From Saccharothrix ecbatanensis (GTDB lineage: Bacteria; Actinomycetota; Actinomycetes; Mycobacteriales; Pseudonocardiaceae): a DNA stretch of 64,000 nucleotides. The stretch is from the NCBI RefSeq assembly GCF_014205015.1, contig NZ_JACHMO010000001.1:930001-994000 (forward strand), read 5' to 3'. The notes under the pieces are model-generated. The model had not been told where the DNA came from. It saw nothing but the letters and a program-made list of their open reading frames with translations, and did not search any database. A program made the translations under genes and the position numbers. Shown here one piece after another: positions 45,266 through 54,100 of this stretch (positions are counted from its first letter, which is position 1; each line of letters starts with the position of its first letter).

Positions 45266-45616
45266 TCACACCGTCCAGATTGAGAACGCGCCGCGCGGCG
45301 CTGGCGCGGGCGGCCGGAGCAGGTCCAACTCGTCGTCGGTCAGGTAGAGCCCGCCGCCCTCGTGTGCGGCCGTGCGTGAATGCCCGCCCACCGTCTCGGA
45401 CTTGTTGCCGTCCGGCGGGGACGCCAACGCCCGCAGCACGGCCGTGGCGAGCACACCCGGCGCGGTCGCGGGCGGCGGATCGGACAGTTCCGGCACACGG
45501 GCACGGACGATCGCCGAGGCGTCACCGACCAGCACCGCCGCGCGAGCCTGCTGCTCGGCGGTGAGCTGTACCTCGGTGCGGGCCTGGACATCGGCGACGG
45601 TGGCCAAGGGTGTCAT
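45266..45616 (-). CDS. Head-tail connector protein (gp6/gp15-like)
   Basis: 116 residues from an ATG. 'PLATVADVQARTEVQLTAEQ' is the characteristic start of actinophage head-tail connector proteins, followed by a helical bundle and a C-terminal arm ending 'GAFSIWTV'. It forms a ring under the portal vertex in related phages. Confidence 0.75.
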   Translation of the reverse strand: MTPLATVADVQARTEVQLTAEQQARAAVLVGDASAIVRARVPELSDPPPATAPGVLATAVLRALASPPDGNKSETVGGHSRTAAHEGGGLYLTDDELDLLRPPAPAPRGAFSIWTV

Positions 45617-45658
45617 CCATCACCCCAGCGACCGGCGAGGAAATATCGCGACTGTTGG

Positions 45659-46774
45659 TTACCTTGAAGTCGGCAGCCGAACCCACCTTGCAGCATCGTC
45701 AGGCAGCAAATCGAATTGCCGCAGCACATCGGATACAGCCGCAGCCGAGAAATCGACCAGGCCGCTGGAGAACGTCGCGCGCCCGAAGTCGACTTGGCCG
45801 CCCGAGAAGCTCGATCCTACGAAGCTGACTTGGCTGCCGGAGAACGTCGCGCCCCAGAAGTTGACTTGGCTGCCGGAGAACGTCGCGCCCCAGAAGTTGA
45901 CTTGGCTGCCGGAGAACGTCGCGCGCCCGAAGTCGACTTGGCCGCCCGAGAAGCTCGATCCTACGAAGCTGACTTGGCCGCGGGGGAACGTTGCGTCACG
46001 GAAGATCATGATGGTTCCGGGCACGAGGTTGATCTTGGTGAGGTCGCCGCCGTCGAGTGTTGCGCCGGTGAAGTCGAAGACATGCCCGTTCCATGACACG
46101 GGGGACGTGGGGCGGAGATGTGCGGCGATGACACGGATAACGGTGTGGCGGACCTGTTGTTCCTCGCGATGGTCCGCAGTCGACGCGGCGCCAGCTGATG
46201 TCGGAGCCGGGTGCGTGGTGTCGCGGCGGGGGGATGGTTTGCGCAGTCCGAGTCCTCGGTTGCCCGATGGCGGTGTCGTGGTGTGTGGGTCGTAGGGCAT
46301 TCGCAGGTAGGCGCACAGGACGTCGATGCAGGTCTGGCGGTGCTCGTCCCAGTCGTCGGCGAGGGCGGCCATGGCGTAGATGCCTGCCAGACGGACAGCC
46401 GCCTGGGGTGAGCCGATGAGTTCGGATGCCTTCGTGAAGCGGTCGGTGAATGCCTTGGTGTCCTCGCGGCGTTCGGCGGCCTCGCCGAGTCGTTGTTTGC
46501 GGTAGGCGACGGTGAGGGCGATGACGCCGCCGATACCGCCGACCACGGTCAGCGCGATCTTGAGCCCATCGAACTTGTCCTGGGTGCTCGCAGGCCCGGA
46601 ACTCGCCGGACGCAGGGCGGGCTGTCCGAGCAATAGCCACAACGCCCAGGCGGTCAACGCGGCCACGACGACGCCCAAGAGCAGCCACAGGGCGATGTGG
46701 CCGGCGAAGGGCAGCCGCAGCGCCGGTCCACGTAGCGCCGGTCTGCGTCGCGCGGCGGTCCGCAGTACGCCCAT
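45659..46774 (-). CDS. Membrane protein with pentapeptide-like repeats, cargo gene in the head module
   Basis: 371 residues. Two N-terminal membrane helices (about 27-50 and 74-92), a coiled-coil/helical region ('KQRLGEAAERREDTKAFTDR', 'VRLAGIYAMAALADDW'), then from about 255 a right-handed beta-helix-type array of 12-residue units such as 'TFSGSQVNFWGA' and 'SFSGGQVDFGRA'. Such proteins (pentapeptide-repeat family) are frequent in actinomycetes; function unknown. It lies between the capsid and connector genes on the operon strand, where structural phages carry no such gene, so it is cargo. Good ribosome site (GGGAGG) before the ATG at 46774. Confidence 0.8.
   Translation of the reverse strand: MGVLRTAARRRPALRGPALRLPFAGHIALWLLLGVVVAALTAWALWLLLGQPALRPASSGPASTQDKFDGLKIALTVVGGIGGVIALTVAYRKQRLGEAAERREDTKAFTDRFTKASELIGSPQAAVRLAGIYAMAALADDWDEHRQTCIDVLCAYLRMPYDPHTTTPPSGNRGLGLRKPSPRRDTTHPAPTSAGAASTADHREEQQVRHTVIRVIAAHLRPTSPVSWNGHVFDFTGATLDGGDLTKINLVPGTIMIFRDATFPRGQVSFVGSSFSGGQVDFGRATFSGSQVNFWGATFSGSQVNFWGATFSGSQVSFVGSSFSGGQVDFGRATFSSGLVDFSAAAVSDVLRQFDLLPDDAARWVRLPTSR
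45760..45990 (-). repeat. Tandem 36-base coding repeats in the pentapeptide-like gene
   Basis: Units of 36 bases (12 residues) are repeated about seven times, and a block of two or three units occurs twice nearly identically (about 45766-45830 and 45912-45976). The near-identity at DNA level implies recent duplication or gene conversion. Confidence 0.75.
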
Positions 46775-46849
46775 CGGCTGCCCTCCCTCGGGTCGGTTGC
46801 TCCTACTTGATCGTGCCGCACCACCGAACCGTCACGACGCCGAACGTGT

Positions 46850-47029
46850 CTATTCGGTGGTGGGAGTACGAGGTGGACGACCGCCGGCCGCGCGGATGCA
46901 GAGATCGGCGGGCAGGGCGCCCAGGGCCTCGATGATGATCTTGTCGGTCACTTCGGCCTCGCCGTCGGTGAACCTCACGCCCAGGTCGTGGATCACGAGC
47001 TGCTTGTAGCGGTTGCTGGTGAACTTCAC
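46850..47029 (-). CDS. Small phage protein after the capsid gene
   Basis: 59 residues from a GTG overlapping the capsid stop (GTGA). Reads 'KFTSNRYKQLVIHDLGVRF' and 'IIIEALGALPADLCIRAAGG'. Small genes here often encode capsid decoration or head-fibre pieces; I do not recognise this one. Translational coupling supports its reality. Confidence 0.6.
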   Translation of the reverse strand: MKFTSNRYKQLVIHDLGVRFTDGEAEVTDKIIIEALGALPADLCIRAAGGRPPRTPTTE

Positions 47030-48021
47030 GCACCACCGCCTGTCGGGCCGGTTGTGAGGTTGGTGGTCTTGCCGTGTGCGATCTCCGGCCCGTACTCCAG
47101 GCTGATCTCGCCGTAGATCTGCGCCCGGTCCGTGCTGCCGGTCTTGGCGAGCGGTTCGGAGAACAGGAATCCCTGTCCGGGCTTTTCCAGCAGTACCGGG
47201 GCACACTGGTCGAGGCTGACCACCTGCACCGTGTCGGTGGGCATGTACCGGTTGAGCATGATGTTGACGCGGCCGAAGTCGGTTTCGATTGTGGACACCG
47301 CGACGCCGCCGACGTTGCGGGTCTCCTCGCGGTAGTTCTTCTTGGTGACGAACTCGTTGGTGAGCTGCCGCTTCTGCCAGGCGTTGCACATCAGCGTGGC
47401 CGTCTCGCTGATCTGGATGCCGCCGTTCTCCCACACCTTCTGCATCAGGTCGATGATCAGCGCCTCGGTCAGCGGCTGCGGGGTGGCGTTGGTGATGACG
47501 TTGGTGCGGGTGGCCTCCAGGATGCCCCGCGTTTTGCGCACCGTGGAGTTGTCGGTGGGCTCCTGGTACTTGCCGATCAGGAACGTCAACTCGACGTCGC
47601 GGGCGATCTGCACGAGCGCCTGGCGGGTCTGCCAGTCCATCTCGTTCGGCACGGCGTTGGTGCCGTCGATCGCGGCGGCGTTCGGGTTGGCCGCCCAGGT
47701 CCCGGCGAACATGTTCTGCGTCGACTGCCGGGTGTAGGTGATGCCGACGGTTTCCTGGTGGATTTCCAGAACGTTGCGGTCTTGGCCCCGAATGCGGGTC
47801 TCGGCGGGCGGGGCGTCCGCACCCTCCAGGCGCTGGCGGTTGGGGTCGGGCGGGCGCAGGTCGTACACGGTCCAGGTGTGCACGATTGCGTTCGCCCGCC
47901 GCCCGCCGGTCAGACCGCCGATCGAGGACAGGAACGACGTGTCCGTGGGCGTGAGGCCGAACAGCTCGCCGACGTAGTTGGGACTGTTGTAGGTGTTCGC
48001 TATCGCGGCGATACCGGGCAA
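47026..48021 (-). CDS. Major capsid protein, SU10/DUF5309 type
   Basis: 331 residues from a TTG with AAGGAGA six bases upstream. HK97-fold capsid of the DUF5309/SU10 family: 'NSPNYVGELFGLTPTDTSFL', 'QETVGITYTRQSTQNMFAG', 'RTNVITNATPQPLTEALI', 'GEISLEYGPEIAHGKTTNL'. It forms the icosahedral head. Intact, unlike the scaffold and MuF genes next to it. Confidence 0.88.
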   Translation of the reverse strand: MPGIAAIANTYNSPNYVGELFGLTPTDTSFLSSIGGLTGGRRANAIVHTWTVYDLRPPDPNRQRLEGADAPPAETRIRGQDRNVLEIHQETVGITYTRQSTQNMFAGTWAANPNAAAIDGTNAVPNEMDWQTRQALVQIARDVELTFLIGKYQEPTDNSTVRKTRGILEATRTNVITNATPQPLTEALIIDLMQKVWENGGIQISETATLMCNAWQKRQLTNEFVTKKNYREETRNVGGVAVSTIETDFGRVNIMLNRYMPTDTVQVVSLDQCAPVLLEKPGQGFLFSEPLAKTGSTDRAQIYGEISLEYGPEIAHGKTTNLTTGPTGGGA

Positions 48022-48037
48022 CGATTCTCCTTACGGG

Positions 48038-48701
48038 TCAAGGGATACGGGGTGCCGCCGTGCGGTCCTGCTCGGCGAGACGCTGGTTCTTCAGCGAGAT
48101 GGCCGTGGCCCAGTCGCTACGCGCCTCGGCCTCGCGGATCTGCTCGGCGACACCGGACGGCCCGCCCTGCCGTTGCCCCTGCGACGGGTCGGGCGCAGGT
48201 CGGCGCGGCCCGTCGACGCGGGCCAGGTGCGGGCGTTGGGCGAGCACCGCGGCGAGGTCGGCGGTGATGGCGGCGGTGTCGACCGTGCCGTCCTCGCCGA
48301 GGTAGCGGTCCCGGTTGTCCAGGTAGCGCGGAGCGTCGGTCGGATCGGCCCAGCCGGACGCGGCGGCGCGGATCTCCGCGTCCACCGCCGTGCGGCGCAG
48401 CGCGGCGAGCTGCGCTTCGGCGGCCGTCGCGCGCTCGGCGGCCTTCTCCGCGTCGGTCTTGTTCGCCGCCTCGATCTCGTCCAGGCGGCGGGCCTTCTCG
48501 CGGTTCTCCCGCGCCTTGGCCTCCGCACCGGTCAGCTTCGTGCGGGCCTCCTCGTACAGCGCCCGGTAATCAGGCTCGGCGTCCTTCCCGGTGCCCTCGG
48601 CCGGGTGGGGACGGGGCGGGCGGTTCAGCGGCCGGTGGAGGGGCTGAGGGCGGCTGTGCGGGCGGTTCCGGGGCGGGTGGGGTGGTCGGGTTGTCGGACA
48701 G
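48038..48701 (-). pseudogene. Capsid scaffolding protein, frameshifted in its Pro-rich linker
   Basis: Starts best at a CTG (48701) with AAAGGGGG about nine bases upstream, reading 'SDNPTTPPAPEPPAQPPSAP'. After a frame change in a G-run region near 48605 it continues 'DYRALYEEARTKLTGAEAKA' through a long Ala/Glu/Arg coiled coil to a conserved C-terminus 'SDWATAISLKNQRLAEQ' that binds capsid subunits in this protein class. Full length about 220 residues. The break lies in a homopolymer-rich stretch, so a base-calling error is plausible here. Confidence 0.7.
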
Positions 48702-48759
48702 GGCGGAAACCCCCTTTCGTGTGACGTGCGCAGCCGGGCGGACGTGGGAAGATCCGCGC

Positions 48760-48966
48760 GTGAACAACCGGCCGGTGCGCACGCTCGCTGTCGCGGCGCT
48801 GCTCGCCACCTCGGCCGGCGCCCAGGTCATGGCCGGTGTGGATGGCGGTCTCACCGTTGCGCAGGTGGCCTGGTTAGCGGGAACCGTCCTGGCCGCAGGA
48901 GCGGCCGGACTCTTGACTGGCTCGCCCGTCGAAAGAAAAAAAGGGCTCGTCTATCTACCTAGATAG
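48760..48966 (+). CDS. Possible small two-helix membrane protein in the phage head module
   Basis: 68 residues from a GTG with GGGAAG about nine bases upstream, opposite to the operon. Two hydrophobic stretches ('TLAVAALLATSAGAQVMAGV' and 'VAWLAGTVLAAGAAGLL'). It ends in an A-rich, lower-GC stretch with a small perfect palindrome (48951-48957 with 48960-48966). The base composition at the 3' end differs from neighbours, as in a moron. No family recognised. Confidence 0.5.
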   Translation: MNNRPVRTLAVAALLATSAGAQVMAGVDGGLTVAQVAWLAGTVLAAGAAGLLTGSPVERKKGLVYLPR

Positions 48967-49019
48967 ATCGGCTTCAAAAACGCTGAAGTTGACCTTGCCA
49001 ACCTGTGTGACCTGCGTGC

Positions 49020-49950
49020 CTACCTGAGGTAGCCGAAGCGGCGTAGCTGCCGCACCAGCTCGGCCTGGTCTTCACCCACGGTGTTGACGAGTTGGGCGGC
49101 GGTGGGCCGGGGCACCTGGGAGCGCCGGTACCGGCCGCTGTTCTTGGCCAGTTCGCCGCGCTGCTGGCCGATGCCCCGGCTGGTGATCGCCTCGCGGGTG
49201 AACTCGTATCCGCCAGCCACGTAGACCTGGTTGCGACGGCGGGCGTTGACCACGCGGCCGATGTCGGCACCGGCCCGGATCGCGGCGGCCTCGCCCTTGC
49301 CGAACGCCTTGTCCTGCTGGGCGAGGGTCATCCCGTCGAACAGTGCTCGTGGGCTGTCGGAGCTGCCGCCCTCGCGCCACTGCTCCGAGGTCACCGGCCG
49401 CATCGAGCAGTCACAGCGCGGGTGCCGCAGGAACCCGGTCGAGTACCGGTACAACCGGCCCGACAGCAGGATGCAGCGCCCGCACGCGGGCAGGGTCACC
49501 ACCCGCTCGTACCCGGCGATGTCGGGTTCGACCACCGCGCCGACGTGCAGCGCGAGGCGGGCGGTGTCGTTGGTCTCGGTGGACACGTAGGTCAGCAGCT
49601 TCGCCAGGCCGGGCTTCGGTCTCGGGCACGTCGGCGGCGCGGGCACGGCGGTAGAAGCCGAACGCGAAGTCCGTCAACGCCGAGATCAACAGCCCGTTGG
49701 CGGCCAGGCCGACGAACGCCGAGGCCACCAGCAGCGCGAGCGGAGCCGACACCGCGCCCACAGCCAGCAGCGTGCCCGCGATGTAGAGCGGTGCCAGCGC
49801 CGCCGACTCCTGCTGCGCCTCCTCCACCGCCGCTACGATCTGCGGTCGGATCTCCTCCACCCAGGAGGCGAACGGGTCGCGCGGGTCGAGCTGCCGCCAG
49901 GCGGACTGGGCCTGGTCCACGGCCACGCGGACGATGCGCTGCTGTGTCAA
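49020..49950 (-). pseudogene. MuF-type minor capsid protein, frameshifted
   Basis: The N-terminal piece (from a TTG at 49950) has 'FASWVEEIRPQIVAAVEEAQ' and a hydrophobic region. A frame change near 49615 is needed to continue into 'GLAKLLTYVSTETNDTARLA', the Cys/His motif of MuF domains ('ACGRCILLSGRLYR', then 'GFLRHPRCDCSMRPV'), and a C-terminal 'YEFTREAITSRGIGQQRGEL'. Intact length would be about 310 residues. MuF proteins join portal and capsid and can carry toxin domains; none is seen here. No portal gene follows upstream. Confidence 0.75.
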
Positions 49951-49961
49951 AGATATGGGGT

Positions 49962-50006
49962 CCGGCTCTGACCTGCGCTTTCTCGACTGGCGCAGGTCAG
50001 AGCCGG
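49962..50006. terminator. Large perfect inverted repeat at the left end of the phage head genes
   Basis: Arms 49962-49977 and 49991-50006 are perfectly complementary (16 bases) with a 13-base loop. It is 12 bases before the MuF TTG and covers the stop of the small ORF at 49997-50113. As a hairpin it could terminate transcription in either direction. Confidence 0.8.
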
Positions 50007-50113
50007 TCGTTCCTCACGGTCAAGCCGAGTTCCGGCAACTTCCACCGCGTTCCGGTCGCCGCCAGATCGCCGTTTGATCTTGCTTGTGGTTGGTCGATCA
50101 GCGAGCAGCTCAT
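49997..50113 (-). CDS. Possible 38-residue protein
   Basis: ATG at 50113 with GGAGA six bases upstream; reads 'SCSLIDQPQARSNGDLAATG' and ends 'LTVRNDRL' with its TGA inside the terminator hairpin. The combination of ribosome site and terminator suggests a real short gene, but there is no homology I can name. Confidence 0.35.
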   Translation of the reverse strand: MSCSLIDQPQARSNGDLAATGTRWKLPELGLTVRNDRL

Positions 50114-50305
50114 CGGATCTCCGCGTGGGTCGGTTGGCTGCGACCTCCGATCACTCAATGCGTCGTAGTCGGTCGTCCGCTGCTGAAGCTCCACCACTGC
50201 TCGCGCGACGCTCCTCCTTGCGGACCGGGCAAGCGTGGATTTGGCCCGAACCGGTACCGATGTCTGCCAAGGTGATCCTGCTGTCGGCCAGGTGGAGGCG
50301 GCTGG

Positions 50306-50827
50306 TCACGCAGCCTTGATGGACGGCGCCATCTTCGGAGCAATAGAGGTCAAGTTGGCGGCCTCCATCAACACCTTGGCCAAGGTGCGAGCTTCTGCGG
50401 GTGTGAGGTGCCAGCCTTTCGCGGTCTCGCCCAGTCCGCACCAGATCATGGCACGATGCTCACGGACCATCTGGCGGATGTGGAGCGCGACGTACTCCGG
50501 TTGAAACGGCCCCTTCGACAGGTCGCCGTAGGTTTCCGCCTTCTCGTTGATCAACGGCACCCTGCCCTGCCAAGAAGAATAGTGACCACGATCATCGGGG
50601 TGGTCATTGTCCGCGTGTAGCCCGTCACACCACGGCGGGCAAGGTGAATCCAGCCAGAAAACCTTGCGCTCGCACATCATGCGATCTTCTTCTGAACAGG
50701 CAACCAGCGTCGTGTCGGTACTATTTTCGACTACTTTCAGATTGACCGGAACGCGTCCGCAGTGGATGCAACTGACGCCCGATAGTTGGTCCTTGGTGAG
50801 CTTGTCGTATGCAATGCCATCCGTCAT
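50306..50827 (-). CDS. DUF6907-like Cys-rich protein
   Basis: 173 residues from the ATG at 50827 with GGGAG upstream. A CxxC zinc-knuckle-like segment ('SCIHCGRVPVNLKVV'), then 'SPCPPWCDGLHADNDHPDDR' with a Cys/His cluster typical of actinobacterial DUF6907 proteins, then a helical C-terminus ('EYVALHIRQMVREHRAMI', 'LTPAEARTLAKVLMEAANL'). Such genes are frequent on integrative elements; the function is unknown. Codon use is less GC-biased than the flanking genes. Confidence 0.65.
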   Translation of the reverse strand: MTDGIAYDKLTKDQLSGVSCIHCGRVPVNLKVVENSTDTTLVACSEEDRMMCERKVFWLDSPCPPWCDGLHADNDHPDDRGHYSSWQGRVPLINEKAETYGDLSKGPFQPEYVALHIRQMVREHRAMIWCGLGETAKGWHLTPAEARTLAKVLMEAANLTSIAPKMAPSIKAA

Positions 50828-51125
50828 TTTTGTGCTCCCTTTGTGTGGCGATATGTTGGTTTGCATGTTTCGACTACGGTTGAGTGGTGCTGTGCATCAA
50901 ATGGATCCTGATTAATCGTCTTGTGGTACATACGGCGATTGGTCGTCCTCGCCGTAGCGCTGAACGGGTGCTGCCCGCTGGGCTGAACGGGTGTCGTGAG
51001 GCCGCCGCTGACCGCGTGACGCGGACTGCCTCTCACTCGAGAGGAGGCGGTGTCCGCTGGCCGGAGACGGGACAGCTCGGACGGTCGTGCAAGAAGTGGT
51101 CCACTGCACCCGCTGGCGCGTGTGA
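50828..51125 (-). other. 298-base gap upstream of the DUF6907-like gene
   Basis: No convincing gene. Lower GC near 50830-50940 and a weak TTGATG ... TAGTCG pair on the minus strand suggest the promoter of the DUF6907-like gene. Confidence 0.3.
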
Positions 51126-54100
51126 TCAGCCGTGAGTGGCTTCGTAGGCGTCGACGAGGTCCTGAGAGATCCGGCCGCGATCGGCCACCGGCCTGCCGGT
51201 TTGGCGCGCCCACGCCCGGACCAGTGTCGGGTCGACCGTCCTCGTGGCGCGCGGCGCGGGTTCCGGTTGGTTCCCAATCACGATGCGCTCGCGCGCGGCG
51301 TCGCGGATCTCCTGCGGGGTGCGCGTCGAATCGATCGGGGGCGGGACGACCAGTTCGGCGACGGTGAGGTTGTCCAACTCCAGGCCTTCCGCGACCTGTC
51401 GGATGTGAGTGTGGTGGCTGAAGACGACGATCTGCCACTGGCGTGCGAGCCGTGCCATCACCTTGAGCGTTGCTGCGGCCCTGGCGTCGTCGAAAGTCAT
51501 CAGCACGTCGTCGAGGACGACCGGCAGCGTCGGGAGCCCGCGGGTCCGCCTGTCGTCCTGCAACGACTCGATGCCGGCCAGGCGGAGGGCGAGGAACGCC
51601 TGGTCGGCCGTCCCTTCCGACAGCTCGTCCGGTTTCCGGGGGCGCTCATCGGCACCGACGATGCGCAACGACCGCCCGTTGGCGTCGCTGTACGTGTGCA
51701 GGGCGACATAACGCCCTCCGGTCAACTCTTCGAGGATGCGCCCGGCGGTGTCGAGCAGCGGTGAGGCGTGCTCCCGCTCGTACGCCTCCAACTCGTCGCG
51801 CAGGACCGTGCGCTGGATCTCGGCGACCAGGTACTCCTCGACCTCGTCGGCCAGCGCGGCCAGTCGTTCGTGCGCTTTGGCGTGCAGTTCGGCGGCGCCG
51901 GGCCGGGTGATCAGCGCTTGGTGGCGTTGGGAGAGCTCGCCGTAACGGCGTAGCGCTGCTTCGTGCGTCTCGTCGGCGTCCTCGTACCGCTGCCGCGCAG
52001 TGTCGACGTCGATGCGCAGTTGTTCCTCGTCGACATCGCTCAACTCGGCGACCAACTGCCGCAGGTCGGTTCGCGGCAGCGCGATGCGCACCACTTCGCT
52101 GTGCTGGTTGACGTCGGTCGACAGGCTGGCCAGTTCCTCGCCGCGTTCAGCCGCGGCGTCGAGGTCCGAAGCGTCGGTCCGGCGACGCAAGTCGTCCAGA
52201 GCGGCGACGGCCAGAAGCCGTTGCCCGGCGTGCTCTTCGAGCTTTCGGCGCAACGAGTCGAGCCTGTCCGCGAGGTTGTCCGCAGTGCCCTTGGCCTCCA
52301 ACGCCGACTGGACCCGCGCAGACAGGGTGTCGAGCGCGTCGGTGATGCCGTCCTCCTCGACACCCGAACGTGCGGTGAGTGCCGCCAGATCCTCCACGAA
52401 CCCCTGATGCCGTTCAGCCAGCTGTCGTGCCCGTGCACGGAGGCCGGTCGCGGTGACGTGTGACGCGCGGGCTCGCGCGACGATGTCGCGCCGCCGGTAC
52501 CACCCGGTCGGGCTCAGATCGGGGAGCTGGGCGGCGGCCAAAGCTGTCCGCCACCGGTCAGCTGACCAGTCCCGCTGCGAACGTGCCCGTTCGAGTTCCC
52601 GCTCCGCCTCCTGCCGGATGGTCCGCACGTTCTGCGCGACCGCACGTGCTTCGCGTGCGTAGTCGTCCTCGGCCAGCAGCCGCCTCGCTGCTTCGAGCAG
52701 GCTGTCCAGATCCGCCTCGGGCCGAGGTCGTCCCGCCCGAGCGAGTACTTCCGCCAGGTAGTTGCGCCGCTCCTCGACCGCCGGCCGCAGGTCCTCGGCG
52801 GTGCGGCTCGCGGTGACCTCCTGCCCTTCGGCCGTGAGCGCTCCGGCCAGCGACTCGTGGAGCACGAGCGCATCGCTGACGGGCGGATGCGGAACGCCAA
52901 CCGGTTTCCAGATGGCCTCCCACGCCTGGCAGGCCGCTGTGTACGCGCGTTCTGCTTCCGCGACCTTCGATCCGGCGGCGACCGCCTCGGCACGGGTCTT
53001 CGCCAGTTCGGCGGTCAGGATTCTGCGTCGTGCCACCATCTCGACGTGCTCCGCGAGCAGGTCGCCGACGCGGTCGGCCTCGCGCACGGCGCGTTCGACC
53101 TCCACCGGCAGACCGGGCGCTCGCGCGGGCGGTTGACCCTCCAGCCAAGCGCGCACGACCTCGGTGATCAGTTCGTCGCGTGCCGCACGGGCAGCCGTCA
53201 CCTCTGCAGGGTCCGGGACGTGGTGCAGTTCGTCCCCCGACAGTTGCCGTTGGACATCGGCCGACCGCCGTTCGACGTCGTCCAGTTCTCGACGGGCCGT
53301 CCGGATGACACCGTCGGAATCCGAGATTTCGTCGCAGGCGCCTATCACCGACTCGCGGGATGGCAGTGCCCCGAGACGCGTGTGTGCGGGCAGGCCCACC
53401 GTCGTGAGAAGGCGGGCGTGCTCGTGTCGCGCATCCGCCACCGCTTCAGCAGCGCGCCGGAAAGCGGTCACCACCGAATCCTCGGCCTCGATGGCACTCA
53501 CCACTTCACGCAGTGACGCGACGATCTGCACGTCCGGCGCCTCCGCGTTGGGCGTAGCGGGTTCGCGGTCACCTGCGGCTTCTACCTGGCGTTGTCGCTC
53601 GGCCACGACGGCGTCCGCCTGGACGAACGCCTCCGCTGCGGCATCCAACTCGGCGACGCGATCCTCGCCGACCCACAGCGTGCTCAGCAGCACGTCGACC
53701 GGCTGGTCGACGTTGCCGGTCAGGTCGACCAGCAGCGCGCGGGTGCCCGCGTCGCTTTCATCGGCTTCCGCTAGGCAGACCCGGGCCTGCTCCGCGTCGT
53801 CCAGTCTGGCTGCGGACTCTCGCTTCAGGCGCTCCACCAGGTCGCGGTCCCCGAGGGCGGGGTCCTCGGAAGCGATGCCGGCCAGCTGCGCGGACGTCGC
53901 GGCGATCTCGCCCTCGATGTCGACGATTGCACTGTCGGTGAGGTGGAGTCGTGCTGCGGTCCCGGCGTGGAGTGCGAGATCTTCGGCGTCCAGGCAAGGC
54001 CCTGCCGACCGCAGGGTTGCGATCCTGGCTTCGGCTTGAGCAAGCTGCCGGACCCTGTCGACCACCCGTAGCCGCGCCTCCTGGTCGGTCAGCCCGGCGA

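Noticed and set aside
45716-46096. Regular repeats suggesting a CRISPR array, and a repeat-rich plus-strand frame
   Set aside because: 36-base units are contiguous without spacers and encode 12-residue repeats on the minus strand; no cas genes are present.
47026-49950. Toxin domain on the MuF protein
   Set aside because: The sequence after the MuF cysteine motif is short and resembles ordinary phage minor capsid proteins; no variable C-terminal toxin is present.
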